Assembly (NCBI RefSeq): GCF_003665065.1 | Contig: NZ_RCHR01000003.1 | Span: forward strand, 434,001 to 498,000 | From: Oceanobacillus piezotolerans | Lineage (GTDB): Bacteria; Bacillota; Bacilli; Bacillales; Amphibacillaceae | DNA: 64,000 bases | Direction: 5' to 3' | Shown: positions 40,446 through 50,944 of the stretch, piece by piece | How the letters are laid out: each line of letters opens with the position of its first letter | How positions within the stretch are numbered: position 1 is the first letter of the stretch | Notes under the pieces: generated by a model | The model's input: the letters and a program-made list of their open reading frames with translations, nothing else | Databases searched by the model: none | Told to the model about the DNA's origin: nothing | Made by a program: the position numbers and the translations under genes

Positions 40446-41046
40446 GGAACTCGTTCGTGATTTGTTAGAAATACAAGCTGTTCAAATAAATACAGAAGAG
40501 CTTTTTACGTGGACCTCTGGTATGAAGTCTCCTATATACTGTGACAATCGCTTGACTATGTCGTATCCAAAAATTCGAAATAAGGTAACAGAAGCTTTCG
40601 TACATATGATAGAAAATCTGGATGAAAAGCCTGATGTGATTGCTGGATGTGCAACTGCAGGTATTCCACATGCAGCGTGGCTCGCAGATAAATTGAATCT
40701 ACCTATGGTATATGTTCGCTCAAAACCAAAAGGACATGGTAAAGGAAATCAGATAGAAGGCGCTATTGAACAAGGGCAAAAGGTGCTTGTGATTGAAGAT
40801 CTTATCTCAACAGGTGGCTCATCTATTGAGGCTGCCCAAGCCTTATTAAACGAAGGAACAAAGGTGCTGGGTGTTTTTGCTATATTTACGTACGGCTTGC
40901 AAGCGTCTATAGACAAGTTTTCTCAAGCAGGTATACCTTTTCAAACTGTAACTAACTTTGACACATTAGTCAAAGCACTTGTCGAAGATGGCAAGTTATC
41001 AGGTGAACAACAGGAGTTTTTGCTAAGCTGGCGTAATCAATTATAA
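40432..41046 (+). CDS. pyrE: Orotate phosphoribosyltransferase
   Basis: 204 residues. Joins orotate to PRPP, giving orotidine monophosphate. FTWTSGMKSPIYCDNR, AGCATAGIPHAAWLAD, YVRSKPKGHGKGNQIEG (flexible loop) and the PRPP motif VLVIEDLISTGGSSIEA are complete. Last gene of the pyr operon. The B. subtilis cysH operon, which follows pyrE there, is absent. Confidence 0.97.
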
Positions 41047-41128
41047 GCTAAATTCGCAATCAATGATTGCTTCCAAACAATGTATTCTAGATTGTTTTTA
41101 AACTTTCAATAGTGGAATTCATGTTCTT

Positions 41129-41169
41129 TAAAAAAATCATCCATAGAAGTATTATGAATGATTTTTTTT
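41129..41169 (+). terminator. Intrinsic terminator after pyrE
   Basis: An A-rich left arm with ATCATCCAT pairs with ATGAATGATTTTTTTT, with one mismatch, ending in eight T residues. Because the left arm is A-rich it could also serve the converging gene on the minus strand. Confidence 0.75.
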
Positions 41170-41232
41170 CGTGCTATTTACTATTATTCAAAGTGTGATT
41201 AATAGTAAGTCTAACCATCTACAATAGACTAA

Positions 41233-42006
41233 TTAAAATGACAGATCTTTTTTTAGCAATACCATCCATTCATCGATGGTAAACGATTGAATTTCTTCAT
41301 CCTTAATAATAATTTGATAGTATTTCTTTATATCCTCTGAAGATTTTAATATATACTGCTCTACATTCGTTATATCAGCTTTGTTTGCTAATGTACGATT
41401 AACCCACTCCTTAAATGGTAATTGTTTTTTATTCTTTTTCTCTTTATCTATAACTAGATGATGAGTTTTAAAAAAACGATTCCATTCTGAAACACTGTGT
41501 GAACGATAATGACTATAGTCGCGAATCTTTTCTAAGCTGTTAATAAATTGATCATATTTCTGATTTTCAGGTGCAATATTATCAATAAGAAGAAATTTTC
41601 CATCCGCCTTTAAAACGCGCTGCACTTCTTTGATAAATGTCATAGGGTTAGGAAAGTGATGTGCTGCTATCCGGCAGGTTATGATATCAAAGCTGTTATC
41701 TAAAAAAGGCAAATCCTCTGCATCCACAATGACATAGTGAATATTATTGTAATGCTTCAAGTGACTAGCTGTATTGTCCAGCATTTCTCTCGTTAGGTCA
41801 GTAGCAAAAACAGTCTTAACGTAAGGTGCTAACTTCTTTGCAACATGGCCTCCTCCGGTTGCAATATCAAGTACCGACATTTCTTGAGTTGGATTCAGCC
41901 AACTGGGTAAAAGTGACAAATCATTCCCCTGAGCATGTGTACTGCTTTTAACGTATGATTCCTTGTTCCGTGAAAAGACTGCTTTAACATCCTTTTTATT
42001 ATCCAT
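41233..42006 (-). CDS. Class I SAM-dependent methyltransferase
   Basis: 257 residues. Rossmann methyltransferase with motif I VLDIATGGGHVAKKLA (about 43-58), motif II ATDLTREML, VIVDAEDLPFLDNSFDIITCRIAAHHFPNP, and the post-III block VLKADGKFLLIDN. It resembles the UbiE/YcgJ group; the substrate cannot be predicted. ATG at 42006 has GAGGTGGG upstream on its strand; the longer frame to 42030 includes the ribosome binding site. It is divergent from a LysR-type gene and occupies the variable slot between pyrE and rqcH. Confidence 0.88.
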   Translation of the reverse strand: MDNKKDVKAVFSRNKESYVKSSTHAQGNDLSLLPSWLNPTQEMSVLDIATGGGHVAKKLAPYVKTVFATDLTREMLDNTASHLKHYNNIHYVIVDAEDLPFLDNSFDIITCRIAAHHFPNPMTFIKEVQRVLKADGKFLLIDNIAPENQKYDQFINSLEKIRDYSHYRSHSVSEWNRFFKTHHLVIDKEKKNKKQLPFKEWVNRTLANKADITNVEQYILKSSEDIKKYYQIIIKDEEIQSFTIDEWMVLLKKDLSF

Positions 42007-42070
42007 TTTATCCCACCTCAATACCAACATATGCTATCAAATGCAATAAAGAAAATATTAATATATAATC

Positions 42071-42085
42071 ATACTTAATAAGTAT
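42071..42085. promoter_or_regulatory. LysR-type operator candidate
   Basis: ATACTT-AAT-AAGTAT is a perfect 15-bp interrupted palindrome containing the T-N11-A signature of LysR-type regulator sites. It lies in the 102-bp divergent gap, 24 bases before the regulator start and next to a TATAAT (42064-42069). Confidence 0.6.
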
Positions 42086-42108
42086 TTCTTATCAAGGGAG
42101 TAATGAGA

Positions 42109-42972
42109 ATGAAAATAGAGGACTTTGAACTTCTTGTAAAATTAAACGAAGTTGGGACAATACGAGGAACAGCAAAAGTAATCTTAATATCGCAGCCAGC
42201 CGTTACACAACGACTTAAATATATTGAAGATTACTACGGCGAAACCATTTTTATCCGTACTCCCAAGAAGCTGATTCCAACACCAAGTGGAGAAATAATT
42301 CTCGATTACGCAAAAAAAATAATAAATAATGAGAATGAGTTAAAATTAATGCTTCAACAGGCAAGTGAGGAAGTACAAGGGACCCTTTCCATAGCTTGTT
42401 CTTCGTTAATTAGCCAGCGGTTTCTTCCATCCATCCTAGGGGAGTTTACTTCTAAATTTCCAAAAGTGACAATAGACCTTGTAACTGGAATTAGTGAGGA
42501 TATCCGTCTTCAGCATAAGAACTACAATGTTTGTATCATCCGTGGTGAGAAGCTAAGGGAAAGTACGTGTATACGACTGTTCGATGACCCGTTATATATT
42601 TTCGATGTAGAACCGTTTCCTAGCGATAGATTAAAAGAGCGCCCGTTAATTTCTTTTAAAAGTGATGATAGCATGCATGAGCTAGTGGATAATTGGTTAT
42701 ATCATCACCAAGATAAAATTAAGCCATTAAAGGTGATGACAGTAGATCAAATTGAAACATGTAAACAATTTATGAAGCAAGGATTAGGTATGGCTGTTCT
42801 TCCGGAGAGTGTATCTGACTCAATGAAACAGGAGTATCCACATGTTCCACTTGAACTTGATGGTAAACCAGTTACTAGGGGAACGTGGGTATGCTTTCGG
42901 GAAGGTGTACGAAAGCTTCCGCAAGTGGACCATTTTATTAAAGCTTTGACTAATACAACGTTTTTACCTTAA
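42109..42972 (+). CDS. LysR family transcriptional regulator
   Basis: 287 residues. N-terminal winged helix-turn-helix (about 1-60: IEDFELLVKLNEVGTIRGTA, then ISQPAVTQRLKYIE), linker helix, and periplasmic-binding-like effector domain from about residue 88 (GTLSIACSSLISQRFLPSIL). A GLGMAVLPESV block near the end is typical. ATG 42109 is chosen over 42103 because AAGGGAG is correctly spaced from it. The effector is unknown. The divergent methyltransferase is the natural candidate target, by analogy with other LysR pairs. Confidence 0.88.
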   Translation: MKIEDFELLVKLNEVGTIRGTAKVILISQPAVTQRLKYIEDYYGETIFIRTPKKLIPTPSGEIILDYAKKIINNENELKLMLQQASEEVQGTLSIACSSLISQRFLPSILGEFTSKFPKVTIDLVTGISEDIRLQHKNYNVCIIRGEKLRESTCIRLFDDPLYIFDVEPFPSDRLKERPLISFKSDDSMHELVDNWLYHHQDKIKPLKVMTVDQIETCKQFMKQGLGMAVLPESVSDSMKQEYPHVPLELDGKPVTRGTWVCFREGVRKLPQVDHFIKALTNTTFLP

Positions 42973-43119
42973 TCAATAACATACTTTATATCAAGAAGAG
43001 TTATCCTGGATACAACAACACCCGTTTTGACCTAGTAAGGAATTTTATAGGAAGCAAAAAATAAGTCTCTCATATTGATTAAAAAATAGAGTAGATAGAG
43101 TGCTAAAATTTAATTACCA

Positions 43120-43158
43120 AGAAATGACGTATGGAAGTTCATACGTCATTTCTATTTT
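43120..43158. terminator. Terminator between lysR-type gene and rqcH
   Basis: A perfect 14-bp stem AGAAATGACGTATG/CATACGTCATTTCT (43120-43133 with 43140-43153) with a 6-base loop stands between two convergent genes, followed by ATTTT on the plus strand. It is likely to act on both transcripts. Confidence 0.7.
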
Positions 43159-43164
43159 AGAGTA

Positions 43165-44874
43165 CTATTTTACTTTTAATTGATCAACGAGATCTCTAGT
43201 AGGAGTAACAAATACCGTTTTTTGATTGTCATAAATAACAAAGCCCGGCTTGGCACCACTTGGTTTTTTAACATGTCTCACTTTTGTAAAATCAACCGGT
43301 ACTGACGAGGAACTTTGTGATTTACTAAAATAGGCAGCCAGCTGTGCCGCTTCTCGTAGTGTTTCTTCCGAAGGTTCCTGTGAACGAATAATAACATGAG
43401 AACCTGGAATATCCTTTGTATGGAGCCATATTTCATCTCTCCTTGCAAGTTTCATTGTCAGATATTCGTTCTGCTTATTGTTTTTACCTACGAGGATCTC
43501 GGTACCATCTGTGGCAACATACTTTTCAGGAACAGGTTTCGATGGTTTATTTTTATTTTTTGATTGTTTTCGTTGTTTTCTTAAATAACCTTCTTCTCTT
43601 AATTCTTCACGTATTTCTTCGATATCCTCTACACTGGCAACGTCAATTTGTTGAAGAAGTTGCTCAAAGTAATTAATTTCTTCTTTCGTCTTATCTATCT
43701 CCTCTGCAATAACCTGTTTTGATGTTTTCAATTTTTGGTAAGTTCGATAATAATTTTGGGCATTATCGCTAGGGGTTTTATTAGGGTTCAATTCAATCTC
43801 AAGCTGCTTTTGATCAGGGTCATAATAATCCACGACTCTCACTTTAGTGTCGCCTTTCTTCACTAGATGTAAATGGGCCGTTAATAGTTCCCCTAGACGT
43901 TGATAGTGCTCTGCATTTTCAGCTTTTTTCATGGTTTGTAAATGTTTTTTCAATTTACGCTCATTCTTGCTTTTCTCATTCTTAATAAATCGGGATAAAT
44001 CTTTTGCTTGCTGGTGAACCCGGTCCCGCTCAGCCTTGCCAGAATAGAAGGCATCAAGCATCACGTTAACTGATGTGAATGATTCTCCAGCTCCATCGAA
44101 TGAATAAATAGGAATGACATGAAAATCTTCTCTTTTCCCTGTATAAATCGTTGGTTCATAGTCGTTTTCTAAAAGTTGCTCTTGGACTTCTTTAAATTTA
44201 TCTGAATAGACTTGCAAGGATCCTAAGTTTGCTCGGTTGACAATTTCTTGAGCGATAAATGGGGAGAATCCCATGACGTGATCGACAATTTGGCGATCTA
44301 TCTTTCCCGAATTAAAATCCAGTCTTTTCATGACATCCTCTGCCTGAATGGTAAGTGGATTTAGTTTATCTTGTTTTGGTGGGGCAATATATGGTTGACC
44401 AGGTAAGATAGAACGGTAGCGATTTTGAGACATAGAAACGTGCTTCATGCTATCAATAATATGGCCTTTATCGTTATCCACAAGCATAATATTACTATGC
44501 TTGCCCATTAATTCTAGAATAAGTGATTTTTCAGTCTCATCACCGATCTCATTCCTTGTTCTAACTGAAAAGGTAATTACTCTTTCCATTTCATGCTGTT
44601 GTATCTTCTCAATGATAGCCCCAGATAGGTGCTTTCTTAGAACCATACAAAACATCGGTGCTGTTTCGGGGTTCTGATATGTATCCTTCGTAATATGAAA
44701 ACGAGCATAGCTCGGATGAATGGATAATAATAAAGTATTATTTTTTCCTTGGCTGCGAACGGTAAGCACTAAATCGGTTTTTGTTGGCTGATGGATTTTT
44801 GTAATTCTGCCAGGGATAATCGATTTATTCAGTTCCTCTGTCACGGCTCTTGTAACAATACCATCGAATGGCAT
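43165..44874 (-). CDS. rqcH: Rqc2 homologue RqcH (NFACT protein)
   Basis: 569 residues. Binds stalled 50S subunits carrying peptidyl-tRNA and directs addition of C-terminal alanine tails, marking chains for degradation; older names are YloA and FbpA (fibronectin-binding). NFACT-N domain from MPFDGIVTRAVTEEL to about residue 180, helix-hairpin-helix region, long coiled coils (about 290-435), and the C-terminal NFACT-R domain with EIWLHTKDIPGSHVIIRS. AGAGGTGG precedes the ATG on the minus strand. The gene runs against its neighbours; I believe yloA is also opposite in B. subtilis. Confidence 0.94.
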   Translation of the reverse strand: MPFDGIVTRAVTEELNKSIIPGRITKIHQPTKTDLVLTVRSQGKNNTLLLSIHPSYARFHITKDTYQNPETAPMFCMVLRKHLSGAIIEKIQQHEMERVITFSVRTRNEIGDETEKSLILELMGKHSNIMLVDNDKGHIIDSMKHVSMSQNRYRSILPGQPYIAPPKQDKLNPLTIQAEDVMKRLDFNSGKIDRQIVDHVMGFSPFIAQEIVNRANLGSLQVYSDKFKEVQEQLLENDYEPTIYTGKREDFHVIPIYSFDGAGESFTSVNVMLDAFYSGKAERDRVHQQAKDLSRFIKNEKSKNERKLKKHLQTMKKAENAEHYQRLGELLTAHLHLVKKGDTKVRVVDYYDPDQKQLEIELNPNKTPSDNAQNYYRTYQKLKTSKQVIAEEIDKTKEEINYFEQLLQQIDVASVEDIEEIREELREEGYLRKQRKQSKNKNKPSKPVPEKYVATDGTEILVGKNNKQNEYLTMKLARRDEIWLHTKDIPGSHVIIRSQEPSEETLREAAQLAAYFSKSQSSSSVPVDFTKVRHVKKPSGAKPGFVIYDNQKTVFVTPTRDLVDQLKVK

Positions 44875-45045
44875 AAAACCACCTCTTTCCTGAGCAATTA
44901 TATCATTTTTTAGGACAAGTATGCATAGTTATGAATTATAGACATCGTTATAAAAAGTATCCAATAAAAAAGGATATAAAACCCAGTTTTATTTGGTCAC
45001 TTTTTTAGCCATGCAATGATAATGGATAAACTCGGAGGAATGCTG

Positions 45046-47697
45046 ATGAAATGGTATCAATTAGATGTTGAAAGGGTAGAGCAAAAATTACATGTTACAT
45101 CGAAAGAGGGACTTTCTTCAAAAAAGGTAAAAGAACGACAAAAGCAATACGGGTTAAATGAATTAGAATCACAGAAACATACACCAAGGTGGCTTATTTT
45201 CTTAGCCCAGTTCCAGGATTTTATGGTGCTTGTCTTATTAGCGGCCACGTTAATCGCTGGATTACTAGGGGAATATATTGATGCTATTGCCATAATGGTC
45301 ATTGTATTAGTGAATGGATGTATTGGATATTTTCAAGAACAAAAAGCGGAAAAGTCATTAGAGAAGTTAAAAGAATTATCGGCTCCAATGGCAAATGTAT
45401 TACGTGATGGGAAGTGGGAGAAGGTTTCATCACGGGAAGTGGTTGTTGGTGATGTTGTTCGGATAAATAGCGGGGACAGAATACCTGCTGATATCCGAAT
45501 TGTGAAATCCGTTAGTATGGAAACAGAGGAGTCAGCGCTTACAGGTGAATCCTTACCAGTCATGAAACATGCGACGGCAATTCGAAAGGAAAATCTTGAA
45601 GCTGGTGACCAAGTCAATATGGGATTTATGGGAACATTAGTCACCCGTGGTTCTGGAATTGGAATAGTTGTAGGGACAGGGATGAATACAGTGATGGGGC
45701 AAATTGCTTCATTAATGACTAATACGAAAAAGACGATTACCCCACTTGAGAGAAGATTAGCTGAGTTAGGAAAAATATTAATCATTGTTGCTTTGTTTTT
45801 AACAGCATTAGTTGTTATGCTTGGAATTTTTCAAGGAAATCCAATGTATGAGATGTTTCTTGCCGGTGTTTCATTAGCTGTTGCTGCGATTCCTGAAGGG
45901 TTGCCAGCGATAGTTACAGTCGCACTTTCATTAGGTGTTCAACGGATGATTAAAAAGAAAGCAATTGTACGAAAGCTTTCGGCAGTAGAGACATTGGGAA
46001 CCGCTTCAGTTATTTGCTCTGACAAAACGGGAACCATGACAGAAAATCAGATGACTGTTAAAGAAATTTATCTAAATGGGAACCATCTTTATGTGACTGG
46101 TGATGGATATGATATTCATGGCGATTACTATCTTAATGATAGAAAAGTAGACGAGCATTATCCTAATTTAGAGAATATGCTGCTTTATGGAATGCTATGT
46201 AATCACGCTGCATTACTTATTAAAAAAGGGAAATACCAGATTGATGGTGATCCTACAGATGGAGCGTTACTAGTAGCGGCAAGAAAGCTTGGGTTAAAAG
46301 AGATTGACGGAGAGAAGTTTCATTTAATCAAAGAAATCCCTTTTGACTCAGACAGAAAAAGGATGAGCGTTGTATTAGAGGATCAGAATGGGATGCGCTT
46401 CCTTATTACCAAAGGGGCACCAGATGTCCTGCTGCCTAGATCTACCCATGTATTAAATGGAGAAGGACGTTCCGTTTTACGTAAGGAAGATACAATAAAA
46501 ATAGAAAATAGCATTAATTCAATGGCAAGTAAGGCATTAAGAACGATCGCAATTGGTATCCGTCCGTTATCAAACAAGGATTCGTTAGACGAGGCCTTTT
46601 TAGAAAAGGATCTTACTTTTATTGGATTATTTGGCATCATTGACCCTCCAAGAAAAGAAGTGAAAGGCGCCATTGCAGAGTGCAGACAAGCTGGTATTAA
46701 AACAGTAATGATTACTGGGGATCACGTAAATACAGCACGAGCAATTGCTAGTAATCTAAATATACTGCCAACCAATGGTCTGGTTTTAGAGGGGCACCAA
46801 TTAAATCAAATGTCACAGGCCGAGTTAGAGGATGTTATTGATGACGCTTATGTATTTGCACGGGTTACACCGGAGCATAAGCTGAAAATTGTTAAAGCAT
46901 TTCAAAGCAAAGGCCATATCGTAGCTATGACGGGAGATGGCGTGAATGATGCCCCAGCGATTAAGGCAAGTGACATTGGGATAAGCATGGGAATTGCTGG
47001 AACGGATGTTACGAAAGAAGCATCATCATTAGTATTAATGGACGATAATTTTGCAACTATTAAGGCAGCGATTAAAGAGGGAAGAAATATTTATGAGAAC
47101 ATTCGTAAGTTTATCAGATATTTACTTGCATCAAATGTTGGAGAAATATTGGTGATGCTTTTTGCGATGTTATTGGGATTACCACTACCGCTCGTACCTG
47201 TACAAATACTTTGGGTGAATCTAGTAACGGATGGGCTTCCAGCAATGGCGCTAGGTCTGGATAAACCAGAAGATAATGTAATGAAACGTCCACCAAGAAG
47301 TCCTCGCGAAGGTGTGTTTGGAAGAGGATTAGGCTATAAGATCATAAGCAGGGGTATATTAATTGGGCTTGTCACGTTAATTGCCTTTATGCTGACGTAT
47401 CAAAACAATCCTGATAATCTTATCTATGCCCAGACCGTAGCTTTTACAACCCTAGTGATGGCACAGCTGATTCATGTGTTTGACTGCCGTACAGAAAACT
47501 CTGTATTTGATAGAAACCCATTTGAGAACATTTATTTAGTTCTAGCTGTTATATCGTCTCTTCTATTATTGCTTGTTGTTGTTTATTGGCCGCCATTACA
47601 GCCAATCTTCCATACAACAGCTTTAGCATTAAGAGACTGGATGTTTATCGTTGCATTAAGCGCAATTCCGACTGTGTTATTTGGTTTCAAAAAATAA
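45046..47697 (+). CDS. yloB: P-type calcium-transporting ATPase (YloB)
   Basis: 883 residues. P2A-type pump. N-terminal cation ATPase domain, TGES actuator motif (about 166-169), PEGLPA in transmembrane segment 4 (283-288), phosphorylation site DKTGT at Asp326, KGAPD in the nucleotide domain, TGDGVNDAPA hinge, and ten predicted membrane segments. B. subtilis YloB is known as a calcium ATPase present in sporulation. ATG 45046 follows GGAGGAA; earlier in-frame ATGs (45016, 45040) lack or overlap a ribosome binding site. A strong terminator follows. Confidence 0.94.
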   Translation: MKWYQLDVERVEQKLHVTSKEGLSSKKVKERQKQYGLNELESQKHTPRWLIFLAQFQDFMVLVLLAATLIAGLLGEYIDAIAIMVIVLVNGCIGYFQEQKAEKSLEKLKELSAPMANVLRDGKWEKVSSREVVVGDVVRINSGDRIPADIRIVKSVSMETEESALTGESLPVMKHATAIRKENLEAGDQVNMGFMGTLVTRGSGIGIVVGTGMNTVMGQIASLMTNTKKTITPLERRLAELGKILIIVALFLTALVVMLGIFQGNPMYEMFLAGVSLAVAAIPEGLPAIVTVALSLGVQRMIKKKAIVRKLSAVETLGTASVICSDKTGTMTENQMTVKEIYLNGNHLYVTGDGYDIHGDYYLNDRKVDEHYPNLENMLLYGMLCNHAALLIKKGKYQIDGDPTDGALLVAARKLGLKEIDGEKFHLIKEIPFDSDRKRMSVVLEDQNGMRFLITKGAPDVLLPRSTHVLNGEGRSVLRKEDTIKIENSINSMASKALRTIAIGIRPLSNKDSLDEAFLEKDLTFIGLFGIIDPPRKEVKGAIAECRQAGIKTVMITGDHVNTARAIASNLNILPTNGLVLEGHQLNQMSQAELEDVIDDAYVFARVTPEHKLKIVKAFQSKGHIVAMTGDGVNDAPAIKASDIGISMGIAGTDVTKEASSLVLMDDNFATIKAAIKEGRNIYENIRKFIRYLLASNVGEILVMLFAMLLGLPLPLVPVQILWVNLVTDGLPAMALGLDKPEDNVMKRPPRSPREGVFGRGLGYKIISRGILIGLVTLIAFMLTYQNNPDNLIYAQTVAFTTLVMAQLIHVFDCRTENSVFDRNPFENIYLVLAVISSLLLLLVVVYWPPLQPIFHTTALALRDWMFIVALSAIPTVLFGFKK

Positions 47698-47700
47698 CAG

Positions 47701-47741
47701 AAAAGAACCGAACTGGTCTACATCACCAGTTCGGTTCTTTT
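47701..47741 (+). terminator. Intrinsic terminator after yloB
   Basis: A perfect 17-bp stem (47701-47717 with 47725-47741) with loop CTACATC, ending TTTT, begins 3 bases after the stop codon. Confidence 0.93.
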
Positions 47742-47792
47742 ACGTTTTACATGTTGATTTTATATTTTTTTGCCTTGTAATCTTTTGCAAGT

Positions 47793-48278
47793 GATAAAAA
47801 TTGCTGATTAGCTGAATTCAGAATAGCGGGTAACACCGCTACGGAAATACACTACGCTTTCCGCGGGCGCTGTTGAGCCTCCTCGAGACTGTCGTCTCTC
47901 CGGGGTCTCAACTAGGCTTTTCATCCCGCAGGAGTCTACGTGTATTTCCTCCGCTGAATTGTGCTTTTTAATCTTTAAATATAGGATGGTGGATACATCC
48001 CCCAATTACATGAAGTGATTGTAGCGGAGGGCAGTCGACTCCTGCGGGAAAAGCAACAAGCGAAGACCCCGCAGGAAGTGGTAAGGAACAAAGGCTAAGA
48101 ACGCCACGTCCTGTGGCAACGCCTTTATGACCAACATCCTGTTGGCCCGAGGCTGAGACGTTGCCCGCGGAAAGCGTACTGCCCGCAGCGGAAATCACGA
48201 GCGCATATTTCTAATGTGATTCCATACTCTATATATTTTGCACGATATACTGAATTAAACTAATCAGAAGTCTATCTA
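47793..48278 (+). repeat. GC-rich interspersed element, family A, copy 3
   Basis: Ends: GCTGATTAGCTGAATTCAG (about 47803-47821) and CTGAATTAAACTAATCAG (48250-48267) followed by TCTATCT. Two self-complementary GC-rich halves as in copy 2 and in the same orientation, with the double-hairpin module at 48090-48145. It lies in the yloB-remA gap, where B. subtilis has yloC. The remaining 48279-48394 is AT-rich with no gene. Confidence 0.8.
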
Positions 48279-48394
48279 AATTCCTTATCATACAACAATC
48301 TTTTCAAAATCAATTTTAAGAGTTTGTGTAATATTGAAAAAAGGAAAGCATTCTGGAAGAAAAGAAAGAATAAGTGCAAAAATAAGTGTATAAC

Positions 48395-48424
48395 TTGATT
48401 TTATTCTATCTTTTTACTTATACT
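48395..48424 (+). promoter_or_regulatory. Likely sigma-A promoter of remA
   Basis: TTGATT (48395-48400) and TATACT (48419-48424) with an 18-bp spacer. A separate TATAAT at 48431 has no partner -35. Confidence 0.45.
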
Positions 48425-48508
48425 TTATAGTATAATTATTAATCGGTATCGTAATCATGGTACGAATAAATATATACATAATAAAGAATCTAGGCTGGGG
48501 GGAAAAAG

Positions 48509-49403
<895 letters not shown>

Positions 49404-49405
49404 TT

Positions 49406-49600
49406 ATGATGTTAGAACCTTCTATCGATGTTCTGCAAGATAAAGTAAGTTCAAAGTATAAATTGGTTATTTTGTCTTCAAAACGTGCTAGACAGTTAAG
49501 TGAAACAAAAGATCTTCAAGTGGAGCATCCTAAGTCTAAGAAAAATGTTGGTTTGGCGCTTGAAGAAGTAGCTGCAGGTAAATTAAACGTTAACCAATAA
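49406..49600 (+). CDS. rpoZ: RNA polymerase omega subunit
   Basis: 64 residues. Small core-associated subunit that assists folding of beta-prime. MLEPSIDVLQDKVSSKYKLVILSSKRARQL is the typical N-terminus, with KSKKNVGLALEEVAAGKL at the end. Two adjacent ATG codons; GGAGG in the end of gmk is the ribosome binding site. Immediately downstream of gmk, as in most Firmicutes. Confidence 0.95.
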   Translation: MMLEPSIDVLQDKVSSKYKLVILSSKRARQLSETKDLQVEHPKSKKNVGLALEEVAAGKLNVNQ

Positions 49601-49607
49601 TGCATTT

Positions 49608-49636
49608 GCCCTCGTAAGAATTACGGGGGCATTCTT
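49608..49636 (+). terminator. Possible terminator after rpoZ
   Basis: GCCCTCGTAA pairs with TTACGGGGGC (49608-49617 with 49621-49630), one T-G pair, with the tight loop GAA. The T tract (ATTCTTG) is weak. Confidence 0.5.
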
Positions 49637-49732
49637 GTACCTTCTCCTGTAAAGATATGATAGTCTATGTATGGAAAGAAATGAAAACCAATAAATTAAG
49701 TGCTCTTACTTTTATTGGAAGGGGGACATTTC

Positions 49733-50944
49733 ATGTTAAGTCAAAAAAATATAGTATTAGGTGTTTCAGGAGGGATTGCATCTTATAAAGCTTGCGCACT
49801 TACAAGTAAGTTAACGCAAAAGGGTGCAAATGTAAAAGTGATGATGACGGAAAATGCAGCACAGTTTGTTTCTCCTTTAACCTTTCAGGCATTATCGAGA
49901 AATCCTGTTTATATAAATACATTCGACGAAAAAGACCCAATGAAAATAGCACATATTGATTTAGCGGATTGGGCAGATTTGATTATCATTGCCCCGGCAA
50001 CAGCTAACATAATTGGAAAACTAGCAAATGGTATTGCAGATGATATGTTATCAACAACATTATTAGCTTCAGAGGCGCCAGTGTATATAGCACCTGCAAT
50101 GAATGTACATATGTATAAACATCCAGCAGTAATGAAGAATATGAATCAGTTAGCGGATTGGGGTTATCATTTTATTGAGCCAGGTGCAGGCTATTTAGCA
50201 TGTGGATACGTAGGGAAAGGCCGATTAGAAGAACCTGAGACGATTATAAGTGTGCTGGAAGCCCATCAGCAAGACCATACATCTCATAGTTTAGAAGGAA
50301 AAACGGTACTAGTATCCGCTGGTCCTACTAGAGAAAAGGTAGATCCAATCCGTTTTTTTACAAATCGTTCTAGTGGAAAAATGGGGTTTGCTATAGCCGA
50401 AGCAGCAGCTGACCTGGGAGCCACAGTAAACTTAGTAACTGGGCCAACAAACCAAACAATAACTCACCCAAATATAAATAGAATAGATGTAGAATCTGCT
50501 GAAGAAATGTATGAGGCGATACATCGTTATTATGAGAACAGTGATATTGTAATAAAAGCTGCAGCAGTCGCAGATTATCGGCCAAAGCAAGTACATGAAC
50601 AAAAAATGAAAAAACAAGAAGGAGACTTACTGTTAGAGCTGGAACGAACGAAAGATATACTGAAATCGCTCGGCGAAAAGAAAACACACCAATTCCTTGT
50701 AGGATTTGCTGCAGAAACATCAGACCCTATCGAGTATGGACTAGGTAAACTTAGAAAGAAAAACTTGGATGCCATTGTTGTGAATAACGTTACAGCAGAA
50801 GGTGCTGGATTTGGAAATGATACAAATATAGTTACCTATATTAATAAGGACGAGAAACAAATACCAGTTGAGCTCTCTTCTAAGAAAGAAGTAGCAAATA
50901 AACTCTTCCAATTTATTGTGCATGATATGAAGGGTGATCGTTAG
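49733..50944 (+). CDS. coaBC: Bifunctional phosphopantothenoylcysteine decarboxylase/synthetase CoaBC
   Basis: 403 residues. Makes 4'-phosphopantetheine for coenzyme A. N-terminal FMN-dependent decarboxylase half (CoaC) with [30 protein letters not shown] and [13 protein letters not shown]-terminal synthetase half (CoaB, from about residue 190) with [25 protein letters not shown] and [13 protein letters not shown] 49733 follows GGAAGGGGG. Overlaps priA by one base. Confidence 0.96.
   Translation: MLSQKNIVLGVSGGIASYKACALTSKLTQKGANVKVMMTENAAQFVSPLTFQALSRNPVYINTFDEKDPMKIAHIDLADWADLIIIAPATANIIGKLANGIADDMLSTTLLASEAPVYIAPAMNVHMYKHPAVMKNMNQLADWGYHFIEPGAGYLACGYVGKGRLEEPETIISVLEAHQQDHTSHSLEGKTVLVSAGPTREKVDPIRFFTNRSSGKMGFAIAEAAADLGATVNLVTGPTNQTITHPNINRIDVESAEEMYEAIHRYYENSDIVIKAAAVADYRPKQVHEQKMKKQEGDLLLELERTKDILKSLGEKKTHQFLVGFAAETSDPIEYGLGKLRKKNLDAIVVNNVTAEGAGFGNDTNIVTYINKDEKQIPVELSSKKEVANKLFQFIVHDMKGDR

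Noticed and set aside
41056-41070. GCAATCA-A-TGATTGC palindrome after pyrE
   Set aside because: Short and not followed by a T tract. The terminator at 41129 is far stronger and no operator role can be argued.
47808-48198. Open reading frames on the minus strand inside the GC-rich repeats (also at 21104-21319, 28809-29075 and 61686-61934)
   Set aside because: They result from high GC and few stop codons in the repeats. No ribosome binding sites and no recognisable domain; the translated segments are rich in Ser/Arg/Gly of low complexity.
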